Shown: in pieces, positions 12,111-23,900 of the stretch
Numbering within the stretch: position 1 is the first letter of the stretch
How the letters are laid out: every line of letters starts with the position of its first letter
DNA from: Polyporus tsugae
Taxonomy: Eukaryota > Basidiomycota > Agaricomycetes > Polyporales > Polyporaceae
Length of the DNA: 64,000 nucleotides
Direction of reading: 5' to 3'
Assembly: GCA_024305745.1 (NCBI GenBank)
Contig: JAHRBS010000010.1
Span: 3,169,501 to 3,233,500 of the forward strand
Made by a program: the position numbers and the translations under genes
The notes under the pieces: generated by a model
The model's input: the letters and a program-made list of their open reading frames with translations, nothing else
Database searches by the model: none
Told to the model about the DNA's origin: nothing

Positions 12111-14299
12111 TCAGTTCACGTTGTAAATCGCTCCGTCCCTCTTGCCGTTGTGCTTGAGGAGGCCCAGTTGGATGGCCTTGAATTGGAGTGCCTGAGAAGG
12201 GGGTGGTGAGATCTTGTCGACAGAAGGTTATCACGCACTTACCAGAGTCTTTGACATGACACGGGAGATGAAGAAGTCGCCACTAGCGAACCACAGCTGT
12301 TGGTAATGCCGTCGCTGTCAGTAATCAGAATTTGGGGTGGGTCCGATACAGTACTAACCCCAGGATAGCCAGATGGGCGATAGCTACCCCTGAGCTCCCC
12401 TTCCTCGTCAAGACCGTACACCTCATCCGTCATGTCGATGACATCTTCGCCAAAGAGCTCTTTGTTATTCTCCCGCATGTTAATGTATCCCGTCCTGGAA
12501 AGGGATGCAAACTTCAGTGGCAGCTCGACATCAGTATCTCAAGACTCACGCAAAGATCACAAGGTCTGCAGGTAACTCAGAGCCGTCACTGAACACAACT
12601 CCGTTCTCGGTGAACTTCCGTGGTGAAATGCCGTTCTTGACTTTGATGCTCCCGTCTGAGACTAGGTCTGCGCCCCCCTTGTCGAGCCCTGTTGGAATGT
12701 CACATAAAGATTTGCCTTCAGGGGTCCGCACAGCGACTCACAGTAGCCTATCCGAACACTATCAGTCGGTGGCACGCACGAGCTGGTTGTGAAGCAACAT
12801 ACCTCCTCCACGCTCCATCACCAGCAAATAGAGTCCCTCGCCCTCCGGCCCCATGTTCAGCTTCAGGCCGCCCTTTCGCAGCTTATCGTGTAGCTCCTTG
12901 TCCTCCTCCCACGCCCCTTGCTGATCCGCGATGTTCAGCTTCTTGAGCAGCCCGAACGGCAGCGCGGCCGACTTGAAGTCCGATATGTCCAAAGGCACGT
13001 CCTCGGGGAACAAGGCCCGCTGCCTCCGAGCCATATATTCCCGCGACATGACGCACGTCGACGAGCGCTGGACCATCGTGACGGAGTCGGCACCGTTGAA
13101 GACGAGGTCCTGGCAGACATCTATGGAACTGTTCCCTGCTCCGATAATCACTGCGCGCTGTCCAGCATACGGGGCTCCGCCGGTATAGTCCTGCGAATGC
13201 AGGACCTGTCCTTGGAACCGCTCGATATCCGGAACGTCTGGAATGTTGCGCTCCCCTAGCGTCCCGGTGGCGAGGACGATGTGCGCCGGGCGCAGCTTGA
13301 CCTCGAAGCCTTCGCGGAAGACGGTGACGTCCCAGTCGTTGGTCTCGGTGCTGTACGTCGGCCGCCCCTTCATCTCCGCACTCGTCCACACGACCAAATC
13401 TTGCATCGTCACATAGAGCTCGAGCCAGTCCCCGAGCCTGTCTCGCGGCGTGAACTCCGGCCAGTTTGTCGGATATGACTGGTATAGCACTGCCCCGTCA
13501 CCAGATGTTAGAACCAGAATCGATTTCCACGGAACGAAGGGGGTCTCACAGGTGTGGTGTCTTTTGATCGTATGCAGGGTCAATGTGGGATATCGCTTCC
13601 TCCAGTTGTCGCCGCTGCGAGCATTGCGTTCTATAACGAGCGCTGGGATCTTCATCTGTTTGAAGCGCGCGGCCATGTGAAGTCCCGTCTGACCAGCCCC
13701 CACTGGCGTTTGCGTTTGAAACTTGATTAGCAGGGAAGCCCACCCTTGCGAATTCCGGACGCACCTATCAGAACATACGGCTTGGTCTCGACCTCCTCGA
13801 CCCAGTCCTCGAACTCCTTCTGCATGTTCCTCCCGGGAATCCCGATGGCGTCGTCCCGCAACGCGAGCGTGCCGAGCTCCTCGTGTCCACGCAAGTCCGA
13901 CAGTTCGGTCAGGAGCGACAGCGCTTTGTATCTGCCACTCGCGTCCCTGAGCAGGCGAACATGCGCACGGCCATGCCCGTGACGGCATTTGAAGGTGAAC
14001 GCAACCTCCACGCCCTGTACTCCTCCCAGCTGGGGTATCACGATCGTTTGCGGACCAAGGTTGGGGGATTCGTTCAGTAGCACCTCCGTGATCTTCGCCG
14101 GGGAGAGCGTGTCGGCCAGATATGCCGCGATCTTCTCGCGGCCGGCGAGGGAGCGAACGTCCCAGGTGAACACAAGGAGATCGCGCAGCCAGCCGTCCGG
14201 AAGGAAGAGCTGCGCGACGGCGTCGGCCTCCGCGCGGCTCAGCGCGGCGGAACAAGCGGCCAGCCAGTCGGAGGCGACGCGATGGGGGTCGGGGGCCAT
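12111..14299 (-). CDS. Flavin-containing monooxygenase with SnoaL-like N-terminus (copy 1)
   Basis: Predicted FAD- and NADPH-dependent monooxygenase; substrate unknown. Eight exons: 13765-14299, 13550-13702, 12803-13489, 12742-12747 (6 nt), 12550-12688, 12359-12494, 12243-12296, 12111-12191; 596 residues. The first ~175 residues look like an NTF2/SnoaL-type domain (VASDWLAACSAAL, LFLPDGWLRDLLVFTW). The FMO core follows: FAD Rossmann motif VGAGQTG created across the first intron, the FMO signature FQGQVLHSQDYTGG, the NADPH motif VIIGAGNSSIDVC and the terminal FATGY motif. The start at 14299 matches the start of the neighbouring copy. Same-strand tandem arrangement and identical internal exon lengths show that it arose by duplication with the gene at 15055-17222. 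Confidence 0.92.
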
Positions 14300-15054
14300 G
14301 GTGCGCTGTCGGATTGCACGGGCGAAGGTGGTGTCGGGGGAGTCTTGGACTCGGCCAAGGAAGGCTGGCAGTAGAACTTTATCGTCCTCGCGGCCCGAGC
14401 ACACCAGCTATAGGTATTACCGGTAATGCTCTGCTGGGAACGATGGCATCTGTATATGAACATGCGTGAGACTTCGTCCAGGGAACTATCATGGAGACAG
14501 GGGTCATAGCAAACCTTGAACGCCGGCGTGGTAAGTGTTTGTGCAACGCGACCTGGCAGGCTCAGCTGCCACTTACAGTCGGAGGCCGTGTGACTGGAGC
14601 TTTCCTGATAACGAATAGTAGTCCCAATACACGGTCCCCTATGTTGGGAATCGGACGAATGGAACCCGAGAGCCCGCGAACGCACAGCGTGAGTGTCTTA
14701 AGCTTCGGCGCCTTCAACGTCCCATCGACGACCGGAGTTCTGTCCAGAGAAAAGCCAGCGAAAAAGGTAAGGCCTGTGCTATGTGAGTACCATGAACGTT
14801 GATGGCGAGTACTGGTGTGTCTCCGGCGGTAAGAAGCTTCCATGAGTCGTTGGTACCACAAGGAGAGTCGCGCCGGGTACCGAAATCATGATCGCGAGCT
14901 TAGCATGTACGCCGAACGTTGGCACGCCCGTGACCGCAGTATACGGAATATGTACATTATAGGTTGATGCATCTCGAGCGGACGCCGATTCCCAATTGCG
15001 ACCATAATGAGCATACAGCCATCGTCGACATATACATCAGCTTGTCGAGGCGTC
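14300..15054. other. Spacer between the two tandem monooxygenase genes
   Basis: About 755 bases holding the promoter of the downstream copy and the 3' UTR of the upstream copy. The open frame 14491-14802 (+) shows no recognisable protein. I see no mobile-element ends or repeats that would explain the duplication. Confidence 0.45.
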
Positions 15055-17222
15055 TTACAGCCGAACCAGGTCAACCTTTGGTTCAACCAAGCCCAACTGC
15101 CTGGCCTTGAGTTGCAAACCCTGTAATCTTGAAATCAGCAGTACAGAAAGCTACTCGCTTCACAACACCCACCAATATCTTCGACATGAAGCGACCCTGG
15201 AAGAAGTCCCCCGTAGCGTACCAGAGCTGGTGTCCGGAAGTTTGTCAACCCAGGAAAACGACAACGGGAGATGTGGGGGAACTCACCCCAGGATGACCAG
15301 TTGGCCTGTAACTTGACCTCAACTCGCCTTCTTCATCCAGCCCGTACAGTTCGCCTGTCTTATCGACGATATCCTCGCCAAGGAGCGTGCGGTTGGTCTC
15401 CTTCATGCTCAAGTAACCCGTCCTAGTAAGCGCAACGTATTAGCGCCTCGCAATCCAGCTCAAGACCAGCTCGATGGCATACGCAAGGACAACAACGTCG
15501 GCAGGAAGCTCGGAGCCATCAGTGAACACAACGCTATTTTCCGCGAGGTGGTCGATCTCGACGCCATGCTTGACTTTGATTCTCCCATCAGCGATGAGGT
15601 CGGCGCCGCCCTTGTCTTGCCCTGGATTTCCGTCAGACCTCCTTATAGCCTGCGATATGACTGGATGACTTACAGAGCCCTGTCATTGGGGTCATAAGTA
15701 TATAAGCGTGAAGAACACACGGACAATTGACGGCTACGTACCTCCAAATCGCCCAAGGACAAGAAAGAACAAGCCCGCACCATCAGGGCCCATATTCAGC
15801 TGGATGCCTGCCTTGCGAAGCTTGTCGTGAAGCTGCTTCTGCGCCTCCCACATGAACGGCTGCGCGAGGATGTTGAGCTTCTTCAGCAACCCATACGGCA
15901 TAGCTCCGTTGCGAAGATCCGAGGCCGCCATAGGGACGTCTTCTGGGAACACGTCCTTGAGGAGCTCAGTCATGAAGTCCCGCCCCATGACACACGTGGA
16001 CGAGCGCTGGACCATCGTCACCTTTCCCACCCCGGTCAAGGCGAGGTCTTGGCAGACGTCGATGGCCGTGTTGCCCGCGCCGATGACGACGACGCGCTTC
16101 CCCGAGAACTCCTCGGGGCCGTTGTATTCGACAGAATGGAAGAGACGACCCTTGAAGACGTCTTCGCCAGGAACCTTCGGGACGTTCGGCGCACCCAACG
16201 TCCCGGTGGCCATGATGATGTGCGCAGGGCGGACATTGTACTCCTTGCCCTCCCGGATGATGGTCACGTCCCACTCGCCCTTCTCTGCATCGTACTTGGG
16301 ACGAGGCTGAAGTTCAGCGCTGGTCCAGATGACTAGATCTTGGACGGAAGCATATTGCTCGAGCCAGTTAGCGACCTTGTCGCGAGGAGTGTACAATGGC
16401 CAATTGTCGGGGTAGGACTGATACAACACTGCGTTGAAGCGCGATCAGTATATGCTTCGCAATTCGCGAGACCACGAAGGACGTACAAGTGTGCTGTCGC
16501 CGTGGGGTGTGAAGTGCCAAGGAAGGGTATCGCTTCCGCCACACATCGCCGACGCGAGGAGTACGCTCGATGACGAGGGCCGACAAGCCTATCTGTTTGA
16601 AGCAGGCAGCAACCTGCAGGCCGGTTTGGGCAGCGCCAACTAAAAAACGAAAAGTCAGAGGTGCTACAACGAAACGCACAGGATAGGACATGCCGATGAG
16701 AACATAGGGGTTGGTCTCAACTTGCTTAACCCAGTCAGCGAACTCCTGCTGTCTGTTATGGCCGGCGGAATCAGCTTCGTCCCTGAGGTGCAGAGTGCTG
16801 ATCTCCTCGTGTCCACGAAGGTCGGAGAGCATCATAAGGACGGCCAGAGCCTTATATTTCCCGTCGGCATCGGCAAGGAGACGGACGTAACCGCGACCGG
16901 GGCCACGGAGACATTCGAGGGTGTATGCGAACTCGATGTCTGCGGCCTGAATTTGGGGAATGACGGACGTCCTCGGCGCGAGGTGCGCCGACTCGTGTAG
17001 CTTGAAGCCTGAGACCTGTGCGCCGGATAAGGTAGGCAGCAAGAAAGCCTTGATCTTCTCTCGCCCTTCGAGGGAATGGTTGTTCCACGTGAACACGAGG
17101 AGATCTCGCAGCCAGCCGTCCGGAAGGAAGAGGGCGGTGAGGGCGTCAAGGTCATGGGTGGCAAAGGCAGCACTGTAATCCGCGAGCCAAGAGGATGCAA
17201 TGGCCTGAGGATTGAGAGTCAT
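15055..17222 (-). CDS. Flavin-containing monooxygenase with SnoaL-like N-terminus (copy 2)
   Basis: Paralogue of the gene at 12111-14299, 589 residues. Exons: 16694-17222, 16487-16639, 15742-16428, 15674-15679 (6 nt), 15483-15621, 15287-15422, 15173-15226, 15055-15120. Exons 2 to 7 have exactly the same lengths as in copy 1 (153, 687, 6, 139, 136, 54). Motifs: SnoaL-like start (IASSWLADYSAAFATHDLDA), FMO signature FKGRLFHSVEYNGP, NADPH site VVIGAGNTAIDVC, and ATGY near the end. Two oddities: the first intron has a GC donor, and the FAD motif reads VGAAQTG, with Ala for the second Gly. It is probably still an FAD enzyme, since everything else is intact. Substrate unknown; the flanking genes give no clue. 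Confidence 0.92.
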
Positions 17223-18123
17223 TCTGGGGAATCGGTGTGGGACTGAGAGCAGAATGGTCAGTCTGTTTCAAGATCGCCGGTGGTACCGATGTGAGAGATT
17301 GCGTGGGCACGCTTTGCAATCTGACCCACCTCTTGTTGCGAACTGCGCAAGAATTCAGAGTTCGGTTTAGAATGCGCGTACTTATTAAGGCTGTCCTGAG
17401 AAGAAACGAAAGTGCGCTGACAACTGTTTCGACTCTGCGGATAGCTGAATACGGCATTCCGAGAGCACTGGGGAAGTCAAAAGGCTTGTTGCGGTGAGTG
17501 CTCCGAGACTTTTGGACTAGAGACATTGCATCGCTGTCAGGATAGTGACAACATCGGGTGCAGTCGACAAAGTCTGCGCATGCTGCATGACCAACTTCCT
17601 GAGTCAAAACATCAGATGATGAGGCCAATTAGGAACTGGGAGGGCATTGCCGCATACCTAATGGTTCCAGACAAGCGTGTTGCCCGAAAATCGAAGTCGA
17701 TGGACAATTCGAGTGGTTCAAAACATCCATCTAAGGCCAACAAGGTCAGTGGATGGCCCAGCTCCCAGCGGTCACCTGCAGAAGCATGAAGACATCATAG
17801 CGAGCAGATCCACGGACGGGGGATTGCCCAGTCGGTGGGTGAGTAAGTACTTATAGTGGGTCAAGTGCAGGGAATTGTAGTTGCGGCGGTTCAATTGCAA
17901 GAGGTCCCTGGGATGGTTTAGATCCAAATCGGTCTGGCGTCTAAATGCCGACAGCGGCCCTCAGCACCCTGAGTCAACTCCTGGTCTACTGTAGCTCAGA
18001 CTCTTAACCTCTCGCCAGCTCCTGCCCTACGCGACTCGTCCTCCTCACCGCTTATCCAACATACCGTGGACTTCTACCCGAGTCACCCGTGCACGCGCTC
18101 GCCCTTCTCGAAGCTTTACTGCT
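17223..18123. other. Divergent promoter region between FMO copy 2 and VPS52
   Basis: About 900 bases between divergent start codons. The open frame 17237-17497 (+) and others have no protein-like content. I see presumed promoters only. Confidence 0.45.
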
Positions 18124-20543
18124 ATGGCAGACATTAGCAAGCACACCCTTGTGAAGGAACCATCCGTGTCCACATCACGTCCTGCACAAAATGAACCTCC
18201 TTGTGAGTACTCAACACATCGGGTCATGCCTTGTCTACATGTGTCTGGAAGACCAGTTGCGAGCACGAGACTTTGTAGAACTCCATGACCAAGTCAAGGT
18301 AAGCGTATTGCTAACTGTCGCCGCAATGTCTAACTCTCCCTTGTTGCTCAGACAAGCATCAACCTACTCGACTCTTTGGAAGGCTTTCTTTCAACATTCC
18401 AGAAGGATCTGTCAGCCGTGTCCGGGCAGATATCGAATCTGCAGGACAGGAGCAAGGACATTGACAATAGGTTGAAGGGCAGAAGGGTAAGTCCCGTCTT
18501 CAACACGCGTTGACTACAAGTACTCAGGTGTTTGCTCAGAAAATCGAAAAACCACTCTCGGACCTTATCATTGACTTATGCGTACCCCCAGCACTCGCAG
18601 CGCTGATTTTGGATACCCCAGTCGACGACAACTGGATCCCTGCCATCGTCGAATTCGAGAGGCGCCTGGACACCCTCAAGTTGCGCGTTCGTGTCAAGGC
18701 CGCCCGCGATCTGTCCGAGGTCGGGGAAGGTTTACGAATCGTGGTAAGCACATATATGAAACGTCTATTACGCCAACTCTCAAACGCGTCGTCAGGCTGC
18801 CACAAAGCTCCGCACATTCTTCCTGGCGCTGCTCGAGCCGATGCGGACGAGCATGACCACGAACTTGCAGATGCTTCAATCATCAGTATGGATGAAATAC
18901 CGTCCGCTGTTCGTGTTCCTCCAGCGGCACGCGAGCAATGTCGCGAACGAGGTGCAACGCGCATACGTCGGTGCTGTGCGCACATTCTACGAGACCGGCT
19001 TCCGAAGGTACCTGCGCGGCCTTGGCTGGGTTAAAGTAAGTTGTTGAACGGCACACTTATCACCCTTCTCAAACCGGTCACCGTAGGCTCGAACGGTGGA
19101 GAAATTTGAGGGCATCGCAAGCGGTTTAGGAGAATCATCGCAAGGGCTCGATTACGACGCGAATCGGTTGGCGTACGCTCGTGTGGACGGACCTAGCGTT
19201 ACTATGGCTTACATGACTGAGGCCAAAAACCATGTATGTGACATACACCTCACGCGTTCTGTCATCATGAAGGCTTACTCTGGCCTCTTTCGCTAACAGA
19301 AAGAACCCCTGGAGGCCCTAGTTCGTTCTGCGCTGATGGTCCTCATGGACAACGCTACATCAGAGTATGTGTTCATTACGTCGTTCTTTGCGAACGAGCC
19401 ACGCCCTCCACCGCAAGGCAGGGATGCCCTAGGCTCTGCAGCCATGTCGCCCCCCATCCTTTCGCCGACCCACGGGGAATTCGATGATCTGCGTTCAGGA
19501 CCGGGGTCAGACGTTGGCAGCGAGGGCGTATCGCCGTGGACGCGGCCAGTCAGTATCGCTGGCGTCATCCAAGTAGCAGTCAACCATGAACAGAGTGCGA
19601 AGGAGGAACAAGCCGCGCTAAACGCCCTGTGGAAGCAGGTTGTGGATCCCATCCTAGATTACTGCCAAGTGCGCATGCTACCGTCTCCAATCCTGCTGGC
19701 TGTCCGATACTGACTCGTGTGTTCCTAGACGTTCATCAATGGTGCCATCGAGCCTGCGCCCCCGGTCATCCCACTACTGACGATCATCCGTCTGACGGAG
19801 GACGTCGTCGCGGAGGTGCAAAAGCGGGGCTGTGGCCCGCTCGAAACGTACATCTTCACCCTTCGCCTGAGGATGTGGCCCGTGTTTCAGAAGCTCATGG
19901 CGGAGCACGTCGATGCGCTCAAGAAGTTCGCCGAGAGCGCGTCTGCAGGGTACTTCCGACGTGGCGGCTCGACCAACGCCGCCGTGTCCACCGTAAGTAC
20001 CAGTCCTCTCACGCATATATATACGATACTTTCCTCTCCCGGGTGTCCGTGTCTGTTTGATGTGACGCGTGTTGATCACAGCCTTGTGTGCAGATATGCC
20101 GTCGTTATGTCATCTTCTTCAATTCTTTCATCGCTCTCACCGATCAACCTGAAGAGACGATGATCTTCTCAAAGTGCGTCTTATTTTTACTTATTTGTTT
20201 GACGTCGCTCATAACATGGGATGGGTTTCCCTGCTCATTCATCCAGCTTGCTCCGTTTGCGCCAAGAGCTATCGAAGCTCATTGCCGTCCATACGGACAA
20301 ACTGGGCGATCCTGTGGCTAAAGCGTCGGCTCAGTCGACATTCTACGAACAGCTCCTGCAGGGTCTCAGCGTGCGCACACTACGTTCTCTCTCCGCATCT
20401 TCATAGTCCTAATCAAGCTGCTTGTTGAACAGAACGGTCCTCGTCCGACGAGCCACCCGAAGGCTCAGAGCGAGCTCGCCTATTGGCGAGAGCGCGATGA
20501 GGAGTCTCGGCGTCGCGTCGTATCCACACACGGCCGTCGATAA
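18124..20543 (+). CDS. VPS52: Vps52, subunit of the GARP/EARP tethering complex
   Basis: Part of the tether that captures endosome-derived vesicles at the trans-Golgi. Eleven exons by my model: 18124-18202, 18252-18298, 18352-18486, 18540-18743, 18796-19035, 19087-19233, 19300-19668, 19729-19992, 20094-20173, 20247-20370, 20433-20543; 599 residues. The Vps52/Sac2 signature is clear in exons 3-4: a heptad-like helix (LSAVSGQISNLQDRSKDID) then RLKGRR, KIEKPLSDLI and VPPALAALI. Exon 5 continues with LRTFFLALLEPMRTSMTTN and VWMKYRPLFVFL. The acceptor of exon 4 could also be 12 nt upstream, adding four residues; I chose the one matching the spacing in other Vps52 proteins. The C-terminus ends in a charged helix (ELAYWRERDEESRRR). 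Confidence 0.93.
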
Positions 20544-20924
20544 TGGACAGCGTATGAGCATTTGATTTATTGGTCCCGGTAATAGGACTTTGGATGAGGC
20601 AAAGCGTAGGACGCGACGCGATGAAAGCTCGACAATGCGGAGACCCAACGATGAACGATAAGACGACAAGAAGGAACCCTTGGGACGCTACTATCCCACT
20701 AACTGCTAACTGCCTGTCCATTCCAGACCCTCCGTGATCGCGACATGACCGTATAATGCAGGTATATAAGTAGAATAGGAATACGGGATATGTGCTAAGA
20801 GCGGGTCCACACGAATCATGTCGTGTAAGGGGGGAACGCGGGCGGGTTTCTGTTCGTCCTGTGGGGAAATGGAAATGCATCGACGTTAGCTCCCTTCGCA
20901 ACGGGCCATGGGCCACGCCAAACC
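20544..20924. other. Convergent 3' region between VPS52 and EFR3
   Basis: About 380 bases between two convergent stop codons. Nothing coding is supported. It presumably holds both 3' UTRs and polyadenylation sites. Confidence 0.5.
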
Positions 20925-23900
20925 TCACCTCGACTGCGTCTTCTGGAGCCCAGGGAACGACGACTTCAGTATCGCGCTCCCGTTCAGGTTCGGCGGCCGC
21001 CCGATCCCTAGCTTGTTCAGCACGTCCTTCACCTCGCCCGGCCGCGGCTTCGCACGCTGCTGCGGGCGCGACCGCGTCGGCGCGAGTTTCTGGAACCCTC
21101 CCTCGGGGAACACGCTCGAGTTGTGGTCGAGCGTCGAGATCGACGGGACGCGCCCTGCGAGATTCGGGTTCGACATGCTGCTGCGGCCCTCGAGCGCCTC
21201 CCGGAGGTCCGTGACGCCCACTGCGCGCGTGGAGCGCGCGAGGCTCTGCATCGAGAGGTTCTCGGCGTGCATGAGCGCGGGGGCGACCTTGACGAGGGGC
21301 GAAAGGTTGTCGCCCGAGAAGGAGTCATACCGCCGTTTCGTCTCCATCGCTGCAAGAAAGGACAGAAAAACAGTGAGCGGCCCAGAGACAGATAGCAGCG
21401 TTAGAGCGAGCGCGCGAGACCCGGTCAACGCGTGTTCAAACAGAAGCAGGGCCAGGAACAGGAACAGGAAGCCGTCAGTACTGGGACGTGAGAAGCTCAG
21501 AGAGCGAAGAGTACGAAGTCTTACATTCTCGGAACGCGCCGTTTGCGGTCCACTCTGCACCGTCCAGCCTGCGGAGCAGATCTGCTTGTCCAAGGCCGGT
21601 GGCCTCCTGGACGCACTGGCTCCCCGCGATCGCGTTCAACAGTGCATCTGTGTCGATGTCTGGCAGCGGTCCGCTGATCGCCAGGTCCGCAGGGAAAGGA
21701 ATCGACTGCTGCGGGGGCTGCAAGGTCCCGAACTGCCAGTCCGGCAGGCTCGGCAGCGTCGCAGCGGGAGGGAGAGCGGACAGTGCCTAGAATCAATGAG
21801 CCCAACGTCAGCCCATCCTAATCGCGGACGCTCGACAAAACCGATATACAAACCTTTTGCGCGATTTCTGTGACGGCGGGACAATTCCAGACTTTGCCGA
21901 TGACTAGCCACGTCTTTGCCACGAGCTCCTTGATCGCACAGGCAACAGGTGCGGTCGACGGTTCGAATGCTGCCTCTCCACTCGCCCTGGTCGCGCGCTC
22001 CAACGTAGCGAGCATCGGGACACCGATGAGCAGACCCCGGACAGGGAGGTTCTCGTGCACCGCCTTCAGCACCGCGAGGACGTTGCCAAAGTCTGAGAAC
22101 TCCGCAGCGACGGGCGCCGCGACAGATAACCTCGAGGGGGCCTCTTTGAGCAGGCGAGAGATGAGCGACGTACGGCGGGAGCGTGGTGGGACGCTGATGG
22201 ACGGCCGATCCGCCGATTGGATGTCGCTCTTCTCGGTGGTGGATGCGGCGACCTCCTCTCCATTGGCGGTCGGCCCAGGCGTCATCCGCTCTGGGGACGA
22301 CGGGCTGCTGCGCAAGCCGAGGGTGGGTGAGGTCGCCAGTACATACGCATATGCATGCAACGCGCTGAGAAACCGCGTGGTGGAATCGCCATACAGCAGT
22401 GCCGTCACAGTGCTCGCTTGGTGCGTAGGTCCTTCTACGACGGGTCGTGGCCGCTTCACGCCATCGGAGTCAGTCCTGTCCCCGAGCTTCGGAATCTCCG
22501 TCTCGACATATTCCACCAGGGCCTTCGCGTAGTCTGCACGAACGGCGTACTCGCAATCGCACAGCAGCGACAGCGTGTCCTGCCATGTCTCCGGTGTGAC
22601 CTTCGTCCGACGCGAGGGGCGGATATGGCCGTCGTTGGATGTCGGAGGCTCCGAATTGTGTGGAATGGTAGCAGCAGTCCCAGCTCCCCTCTTCTCGTCT
22701 TCCGGGTCCTTACCCGCGTCGTGCAAATCTGCTGCGTGGATGAGACCGAGAAGCCCAGCGAGAAGACAACGGACGGCCTGTATGCGTGCATGCTCGAGGT
22801 TCGTCTTCCCTGTACCGGGGATCCCGTTCACTTCCACGATGACAAGCCGACTGATAAGCTCCCCGGCGAGGTCCTGGATCTGGTCGGCGTAATAGACGTG
22901 CGTGCCCAACGATGAGATACACTCCACCAAGGCAGGTAGAAGGGAGTCCTCGGAGGACACGGCTATTCGTCGTAGGGTGATGGAGATGAGACTGGCGACT
23001 ATGTCGGAAGTGGAGAGATTGACCAGGGGTGTTGGGGACGTGAAGACAGTTGTCACCATCGCCGCCAGTGTCGAATGTCTTACTGTTGGTTGTGGCGCGT
23101 CTTGGCCCTCCGCCAGGCATTCGACCAATCGGGTAGGAATACCATACCGATACTGATACTGCGTCCACTCGGCCGATTTTTCGGCTAGCCAGCGGCAGTG
23201 GTCAACTTTATCCCATCCGCCTCCTTCATCGAGGGTGTCAAGAGAAGCCTTGACCACGGCAGAAGCTTGGAAGCCGTTCGTGTGTGATAGAAGGGACGAG
23301 GTCGCGCGTAAAGCGGTGTTAGCCACGTCCGCAGAAGTAGGGCCAGCATCGCCATCAATGTGGAGGTGAATGGAAGCAGCCCTTCGCTCCAGCGTAGGGC
23401 GTGAACGGAACTCATCCAAAATAGGAGAGTTTGGCTGCTCTTTGATATCCGCAACCCTAGGAACTCGTAAGCAATCCATAGCAGTAGGAGATAATGTATG
23501 TGGGACACACTGGTCGTCTAATACGGATACGTCGACTTGGAAGAAAAGGGGAAGGATGGCACGCATGAGGACCCGTACTTGAATCTGAAAATGAGTTTGG
23601 GAGTGGAAGAGCGCCTCCGAGTTGACGGCACTCGCAAGAGCAGCCAGACCAACAAGCCGTGTACTAATTCGACATTGTAGATTAGCATGCAGATATTAAC
23701 AGTGTACATGAGTTGTGGTACGTACCGATTGCGAGTCTCATGGTCAGTAAGATCGATGTGGCTGAGTCTTGCAAAGTGTTGAAGACAGGACATGTAATCT
23801 TCCGTGACCCTTTGGTCGCCGCCGATTACAAGGCCGTCGGTGTACGTTATCCATGCAGTAAACTAAAAGGATGATATAGTGAATGTTGCGTGTCGCGTGA

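Noticed and set aside
12762..14255. Single 497-residue frame read through the FMO copy 1 gene
   Set aside because: It begins in the wrong frame of exon 1 and retains the 60-nt intron; splicing gives the FAD motif and the SnoaL-like domain.
12111..17222. Secondary-metabolite gene cluster around the two FMO genes
   Set aside because: No PKS, NRPS, terpene synthase, P450 or transporter is nearby; the neighbours are an unknown protein and Vps52.
20908..21873. 321-residue open frame on + opposite EFR3
   Set aside because: It lies entirely over conserved Efr3 coding sequence and its composition (Arg/Ser-rich) is that of an antisense shadow in GC-rich DNA.
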